Source: Candidatus Omnitrophica bacterium UBA6233
Lineage (GTDB): Bacteria; Omnitrophota; Gorgyraeia; Gygaellales; Profunditerraquicolaceae
Direction: 5' to 3'
Assembly: GCA_002440965.1 (NCBI GenBank)
Contig: DJWJ01000021.1
Location: 1-44,475 of the forward strand
Length of the DNA: 44,475 bases
Part shown: positions 39,743 to 44,475 of the stretch, piece after piece
How the letters are laid out: each line of letters starts with the position of its first letter
Position numbering within the stretch: the stretch's first letter is position 1
Translations under genes and position numbers: made by a program
Notes under the pieces: generated by a model
What the model was told of the DNA's origin: nothing
The model's input: only the letters and a program-made list of their open reading frames with translations
Database searches by the model: none

Positions 39743-41108
39743 ACAAATCCAGATACTTTTTGGCTGAGGCTTCCCAAGAAAAGTTGCATTTCATGGCCTT
39801 ATACATCAATTTGCTCCAACTTGTTTTTTTCTTAAAAGCCGCTATCGATTTTTTTATCGTCTTGGCTAAGTCCGCTTTTGAATAACTGTCAAAAATAAAC
39901 CCGTTAGCGGAATTTACCGTATCGGCAAGCCCGCCTGTCTTAAATACAAGCGGAATAGTGCCATAACGCAAGCTGATTAATTGGCCTAAACCACAAGGTT
40001 CATATCTTGAAGGCATAAGAAAAATGTCGCTTCCAGCGTAAATCTTATGCGCTAAGACGTCGTCGAATTTCAAGTTCAGGGATATTACTTTGGGGTATTT
40101 AGCAACCATACCTTGCATAACATCATGATACTTCTGGTCGCCTGTCCCTAAAATAACCATTTGAATACCCATTTTGCATATATCATCAATGCCTTCGGCA
40201 AGAATATCAAACCCTTTTTGCTCGGCCAGCCTCGAAACGATCCCGAATAAAGGCACATCCTTCTTTAACGGAAGCTTGCAAAGCGCTTCCAAATCTTCTT
40301 TGTCCTTTCCTTTTCCGCAAGAATCGCTGCTTGAAAAATTCTTGGCGATGAATTTATCCGCTTCCGGATTCCAGATATCATAATCTAAACCGTTTAAGAT
40401 CCCGAAAACCGAGTCCTTGCGCTTATTCAATACTCCTTCCAAGCCAAAACCGAACTCTTTAGTCTGGATTTCTTTGGCGTAAGTAGGGCTGACCGTATTG
40501 ATGGCATCCGCAAAAACCATACCTCCCTTAAGAATGTTTACCTTGCCGTAAAACTCCAGCCCTTCCATATTAAACAAGTTCCAATCAAGGCCAAGCTTGG
40601 GGAATTCATCCTTAGGAAAAAGGCCCTGATAACCAATATTATGAATAGTCAGAACTGTGTGGATCTTTCTATAGAAAGCATCTTTGGCATAAATTGTCTT
40701 TAAGAAAACCGGGATCAGGGACGACTGCCAGTCATGACAATGAATAATATCCGGCTTAAAATCAATATCTTTTAATAAATCCAGGGCCTTGCGGCAATAA
40801 AAAGAAAATCGCTCTAAGTTATCCGGATGGTCACCATTCTTATCTCCATACAGGCCGTTGCGGTTAAAATAACCTTCGTTTTCAATAAAATAAACTTTTA
40901 TCTTTTTTCCTGTTGTCCCGCTCAAAATTCCGGGTTTCGCTGGTTTAAGATTAAATTTAGCTGCGTCTATTTCCTTATAACGCGGCATAATTATAATTAC
41001 CTCCTGGCCTTCTTTTTCCAATGCCAGCGGCAATGCTCCGGCCACATCCGCCAATCCTCCGGTTTTAGCAAAAGGGACTACTTCCGAAGCGCACATTACT
41101 ATTTTCAT
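39717..41108 (-). CDS. glgA: Glycogen (starch) synthase, GT5 family
   Basis: 463 residues. The ADP-glucose-binding KTGGLADVAGALP is at 15-27. DIIHCHDWQSSLIP near 115 and the C-terminal acceptor and catalytic signature MPSRYEPCGLGQLISLRYG near 362-380 are present, and LNGLDYDIWNPE near 238 is family-typical. It elongates alpha-1,4-glucan from ADP-glucose. No other glycogen gene is in the window. Its ATG overlaps the polA stop by 4 bases. Confidence 0.95.
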   Translation of the reverse strand: MKIVMCASEVVPFAKTGGLADVAGALPLALEKEGQEVIIIMPRYKEIDAAKFNLKPAKPGILSGTTGKKIKVYFIENEGYFNRNGLYGDKNGDHPDNLERFSFYCRKALDLLKDIDFKPDIIHCHDWQSSLIPVFLKTIYAKDAFYRKIHTVLTIHNIGYQGLFPKDEFPKLGLDWNLFNMEGLEFYGKVNILKGGMVFADAINTVSPTYAKEIQTKEFGFGLEGVLNKRKDSVFGILNGLDYDIWNPEADKFIAKNFSSSDSCGKGKDKEDLEALCKLPLKKDVPLFGIVSRLAEQKGFDILAEGIDDICKMGIQMVILGTGDQKYHDVMQGMVAKYPKVISLNLKFDDVLAHKIYAGSDIFLMPSRYEPCGLGQLISLRYGTIPLVFKTGGLADTVNSANGFIFDSYSKADLAKTIKKSIAAFKKKTSWSKLMYKAMKCNFSWEASAKKYLDLYAKAKAKK

Positions 41109-43645
41109 TCAATCTCCTCCATTTCCAACCAATTACAACCCTTTTTTATGTCCACTTTGATTGGCACGTCTAATTTTAACACATTCTCCATTCTCTCCCG
41201 GGCCAAACTTACCAAAGTGTGCAATTCATCTTTAGGTAAATCAAATAATAGTTCATCGTGAATCTGTAAAACTATCCTCGATTTCAATTCGCTTTTCCGG
41301 ATTTCCCTGTCTATGCTGATCATGGCCAGTTTAATCAAATCCGAAGCTGAACCCTGAATAGGAGTATTCACTGCCTGCCTTTCGGCGAACTGCCTTACAC
41401 CCTGATTCTTACTGTTAATTTCAGGGATATATCTTCTTCTGCCCAGAATCGTCGTAACAAAACCGTCTTTTCGGGCAAGCTTGATTTGTTTTTCGATATA
41501 TTCTTTTACCCCCGGATAGCGGGCGAAATAAGCGTCGATAAAACTTTGCGCTTCCTCAAATCCTACATTTAAATCGCGGGCCAGACCGTAAGAGGTTAAA
41601 CCATAAACGATGCCGAAATTAACTCTTTTAGCCCTATCGCGCATTTCATCGTTTACATCTTTTTCTCCCACGCCATAAATTAAGGCCGCGGTCGCCTTAT
41701 GGATGTCCATGCCTTTTCTAAAGGCAGAAACCAGGCATTCGTCTGCGCTTAAATGCGCCAGAACCCTTAAATCTATCTGCGAATAATCTCCGGAAACAAG
41801 ATAATTATTTTTACCCCCGGCTATAATTGCCTTACGGATTTTAGCTCCGATATCCGTTTTTATAGGTATATTTTGCAGATTGGGATTGCTGGAACTCAAT
41901 CTGCCGGTTTCAGTTCCTGTCTGGTTAAAAGAAGTGTGGATTCTAGAGGTATCCTTATCCGCCAATTGGGGCAATACATCAACATAGGTAGTTTTCAACT
42001 TAGTCAGTTGGCGATACTCAAGCAAAATCGCCGGCAGTTTATGCTTATCAGCCAATCTACTCAAAACATCTTCATCCGTCGATGGGCCTGTTTTTGTCTT
42101 CTTGATGACCGGCAGCTTAAGTTTTTCGAACAAAACTACCCCTAACTGCTTAGGCGAATTTATATTGAATTCAACCCCGCTAACCCTATAAATATCCTTA
42201 ACCAGTTTTTCCAGTCTTTCTCCCAATTCCTGAGAAAGAGACTTCAATAATTTCAAATCCAATTTTATCCCCAATTCCTCCATCCTGGCCAGAACTTCAA
42301 CCAAAGGCATCTCGGTTTCATAGAAAAGCTTGTCGAGTTTTTTCTGTTTTAACTCTTCCTCCAGTTTTGGTTTTAATTCCGCCAGCAAACGCAATGCTTC
42401 CTGAACCGTAAAAAGTTTTTCCGGGAGCAACTTATCCAAATAATCCAAAGCCAGCGAATCCAGGTTATAATTTGCCTGAGAAGGATTCAAAAGATAGGCG
42501 GCAATCATAGTATCAAAAGACAATCCGGCCATATCAAAACCTTCCTTGGCCAAAGCGACCTTTATTTTCTTCAGATCATGGCTGATTTTACCTACTCTGG
42601 AATCAACTAGTATGTTCTTGAATTCCGGGGTTTCTTTATCCAAACGCAGAAATCTTCCATTATGATAAAAAACTAAATTGCCGGAGCTGACGCCGTATAA
42701 GAATAGCTCGCCCTTGGACTCAATGAATTTCTTCATCTCTCCACTATCCCAATCTTCCGGTTCCGTATCAGAAACCGCATCGCCCTCAAACTTAAGTCCT
42801 TTTAATAGTTTCTTGAACTCCAGCCGCTTGAATAAACGGCCTAACTCGTTAAAGTTGGCCTGCTCTATCTTCAAATCTTCCGGACCGAAATCCAAATCAA
42901 TATCTTCCGCTAAAACAGACAACTCTTTGTTCAGTTTTATCTGCCGGATATTCTCTTTTATCGCCAGTCTTATTTTTTCTTTACTGATCCTATCGGAATC
43001 GGCCAATAATTTATCCAACGACCCAAATTCCCGAATAAGCGCTGAAGCGGTTTTCTCGCCTATACCGGGAACCCCGGGGATATTATCCGCGTCATCCCCC
43101 ATCAGGCTTATTAAATCCGGTATTTGTTCAGGGCCAATCCCGAAACGTTCCCTTACCTTATCTTCATCATAAACTATCCCCTCATCTTTATAAGGGCTGT
43201 AGACTTCAATGTCTTTATCCACCAACTGCAGCATATCTTTATCGGAAGTAACGACTACGGTGCGCATTCCTTTTGCCTTGGCCTTTTTGGACAAAGTTGC
43301 GATTATATCATCCGCCTCAAACCCTTCCTTCTGCAGAATCTTAATTCCATAATTGGAGGTTACCTCTTTAATGAAAGATAACTGGGAAAAAAGATCATTG
43401 GGCATCGGCGGCCGCTGTATTTTGTATTCTGCGAATTTTTTAGACCTAAAAGTATCCCGGGAAACATCGAAACAAGCTGCTATATAAACAGGCTTGTTTT
43501 CCTTTAGGATCTTATTAAGCATATTTATAAACCCGTATATCGCTCCGGTGGGCTGGCCAAAAGAAGTGGACAATCCTTTTACGGCATAAAAAGCCCGGTA
43601 ACAAAAAGCTGTGGCGTCTATTAAATATAATATTTTATTATCCAT
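41105..43645 (-). CDS. polA: DNA polymerase I
   Basis: 846 residues. The 5' nuclease domain (1-290) has LYLIDATAFCYRAFYA, EADDIIAT and GDDADNIPGVPGIGEKTA. The 3'-5' exonuclease-like domain (about 295-480) lacks the DxE of motif Exo I, so proofreading is probably absent. The polymerase domain has motif A DYSQIDLR near 620, motif B RAKRVNFGIVYG and motif C QIHDELLFD (H796-D-E). Motif A has Asp where E. coli has the Glu710 steric gate. The ATG at 43645 was preferred to a TTG at 43648; no Shine-Dalgarno sequence. Confidence 0.95.
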   Translation of the reverse strand: MDNKILYLIDATAFCYRAFYAVKGLSTSFGQPTGAIYGFINMLNKILKENKPVYIAACFDVSRDTFRSKKFAEYKIQRPPMPNDLFSQLSFIKEVTSNYGIKILQKEGFEADDIIATLSKKAKAKGMRTVVVTSDKDMLQLVDKDIEVYSPYKDEGIVYDEDKVRERFGIGPEQIPDLISLMGDDADNIPGVPGIGEKTASALIREFGSLDKLLADSDRISKEKIRLAIKENIRQIKLNKELSVLAEDIDLDFGPEDLKIEQANFNELGRLFKRLEFKKLLKGLKFEGDAVSDTEPEDWDSGEMKKFIESKGELFLYGVSSGNLVFYHNGRFLRLDKETPEFKNILVDSRVGKISHDLKKIKVALAKEGFDMAGLSFDTMIAAYLLNPSQANYNLDSLALDYLDKLLPEKLFTVQEALRLLAELKPKLEEELKQKKLDKLFYETEMPLVEVLARMEELGIKLDLKLLKSLSQELGERLEKLVKDIYRVSGVEFNINSPKQLGVVLFEKLKLPVIKKTKTGPSTDEDVLSRLADKHKLPAILLEYRQLTKLKTTYVDVLPQLADKDTSRIHTSFNQTGTETGRLSSSNPNLQNIPIKTDIGAKIRKAIIAGGKNNYLVSGDYSQIDLRVLAHLSADECLVSAFRKGMDIHKATAALIYGVGEKDVNDEMRDRAKRVNFGIVYGLTSYGLARDLNVGFEEAQSFIDAYFARYPGVKEYIEKQIKLARKDGFVTTILGRRRYIPEINSKNQGVRQFAERQAVNTPIQGSASDLIKLAMISIDREIRKSELKSRIVLQIHDELLFDLPKDELHTLVSLARERMENVLKLDVPIKVDIKKGCNWLEMEEIE

Positions 43646-43677
43646 CAATAGAATAGGAGCGCAATTTTGGCAGGAAA

Positions 43678-44391
43678 CTAGAAATTATAGTTGCTATTTT
43701 GCGTTGTGTCTTTATTAAGGAATTCTTGGGCTTCTGCTATATCCAAAGAATATTTCTCTTCATCGCCCTGATTAGACGTATCCTTATTTGTTTTTACCTT
43801 GCCAGCGGCGGCTTTCTTGCTATCGCTAACCTCTTTTACCAAAGCAACGGCTTCTCTTTGCCTGGCTTCCGCCGCGGGATCGCGGGACAAGGCCAAACGC
43901 ACATCCAGCAAGCGCTGCTGGGCTTTTAAGGTCCAAGGGTCATCCGGATTTCCCAATTCCACCCTTTTCTCCCAATAATAAACGGCTTTTTCCAATTCGC
44001 GTTTATTTTCATATAAAAGAGCTAAATTAGTATAGGCATCCAGAAGAAAGGGATCGATTTTTAAAGCCTGAAGGTAGCTTTCTTCTGCGCGGCTAATATC
44101 GCCCTTAGCCTCATAAATTATACCTAGATCATTGTAAGCGACCGGGTAAGCCGGATCAAGCTGAACAGCCTTTTGATACATTTTCAAAGCCGAATCCAAA
44201 TCTCCTAAATCCTGGTATTTTACACCTTCAATGCGATACACTCTTGCTTGGCTTGAAAGGCTGTATACTTCGTCCGAAACTACACCACCAATCTCATCCG
44301 CAGCAAAGAGATAGGAAGAGAATAGAAATAATAGGCCACTAATTGTAAGGGTTATCTTTTTCAAGTTTTCTTTGAGGAAATTGATTGGCAT
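43678..44391 (-). CDS. Secreted TPR-repeat protein
   Basis: 237 residues. Residues 1-30 are a Sec signal peptide (basic NLKK, then ITLTISGLLFLFSSYLFA). Three tandem TPR units follow at about 55-160 (ALKMYQKAVQLDPAYPVAYNDLG, SYLQALKIDPFLLDAYTNLA, AVYYWEKRVELG), then a polar tail. Likely a periplasmic or outer-membrane scaffold; exact partner unknown. It has its own promoter with a very short leader and is the first gene of the polA-glgA-coaE-rho series. Confidence 0.85.
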   Translation of the reverse strand: MPINFLKENLKKITLTISGLLFLFSSYLFAADEIGGVVSDEVYSLSSQARVYRIEGVKYQDLGDLDSALKMYQKAVQLDPAYPVAYNDLGIIYEAKGDISRAEESYLQALKIDPFLLDAYTNLALLYENKRELEKAVYYWEKRVELGNPDDPWTLKAQQRLLDVRLALSRDPAAEARQREAVALVKEVSDSKKAAAGKVKTNKDTSNQGDEEKYSLDIAEAQEFLNKDTTQNSNYNF

Positions 44392-44403
44392 GTATCAAGT
44401 GTT

Positions 44404-44431
44404 ATTATATATATTAAATTACTCCCGTCAA
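44404..44431 (-). promoter_or_regulatory. Promoter of the TPR-polA unit
   Basis: Minus strand TTGACG (44431-44426), 16-base spacer, TATAAT (44409-44404). The start at about 44397 leaves only about 5-6 bases before the ATG at 44391, so the message is nearly leaderless. Confidence 0.75.
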
Positions 44432-44475
44432 GAGAAAAATTACATTAATGTGGGAATGATACCATAGATCGTTAC

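Noticed and set aside
43646..43648. TTG start for polA
   Set aside because: The next codon is ATG at the conserved N-terminus; neither has a Shine-Dalgarno sequence, so ATG is the simpler choice.

Overview
This window is a gene-dense piece of a bacterial chromosome of moderate-to-low GC. Most genes lie on the minus strand in long, tightly packed operons with 1-30 base overlaps or gaps. There is no tRNA, rRNA, insertion sequence, prophage or CRISPR array. The best guess for the host is an uncultured bacterium of the Candidatus Omnitrophota type. This is inference from the family mix (a carotenoid or squalene synthase, a pseudopilin, a DUF5679 zinc-ribbon peptide, a small membrane protein with a DUF2934 tail) and from the abundance of AT-rich intergenic inverted repeats. 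It was not tested by any search.

Layout. 1-3215: a phytoene/squalene synthase and ispH on the plus strand meet a CrtI-type desaturase running the other way. 1776-8667 (minus): a riboflavin operon starting at a consensus promoter and an FMN riboswitch, ordered ribBA, ribH, nusB, PHP phosphoesterase, ribD, ribE, holin-like/DUF2934 protein, CrtI-like desaturase. 8661-9803: pncC/cinA, an orphan pseudopilin, a palindrome, a poly-G promoter region and a nested REP-like repeat. 9804-15604: thpR, then the cell-envelope and DNA block ftsK, rodZ-like, rimO, pgsA, pgpA (minus). 15619-18054: rpsO-pnp from a consensus promoter. 18064-18822: three unlisted small genes (42, 53 and 55 codons), two of them preceded by the same structured leader. 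18823-22207: a UvrD helicase fused to a PD-(D/E)XK nuclease, and divergent rpmB, which carries a third copy of that leader. 22217-26147: DUF5679, rsfS, argS, recJ. 26151-33840: trpG-D-C-F-(zinc-ribbon membrane protein)-B-A, an M16 peptidase and a CNNM/CBS membrane protein; trpE is absent. 34065-44431: a TPR lipoprotein-like or secreted protein, polA, glgA, coaE, rho, rpmE, prfA, prmC, murA.

Main signals beyond the genes. (1) A two-helix RNA leader occurs three times (18424-18482, 18758-18816, 21913-21967), always ending directly against the Shine-Dalgarno sequence. Its stem changes by compensating bases while its loop sequence is kept. It precedes two unknown small proteins and ribosomal protein L28, and I do not recognise it as a named family. 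(2) Five copies of an imperfect inverted repeat of about 132 bp sit just 3' of stop codons, all in the same orientation relative to transcription. (3) RsfS has no ATG/GTG/TTG at its family-typical start; an ATA codon with a good Shine-Dalgarno sequence sits exactly there. (4) The riboflavin riboswitch promoter and the leaderless pncC promoter share overlapping -35 boxes. (5) A carotenoid-type flavoenzyme lies at the end of the flavin operon. No intergenic stretch exceeds 300 bases; the larger ones are described under their repeats and leaders.
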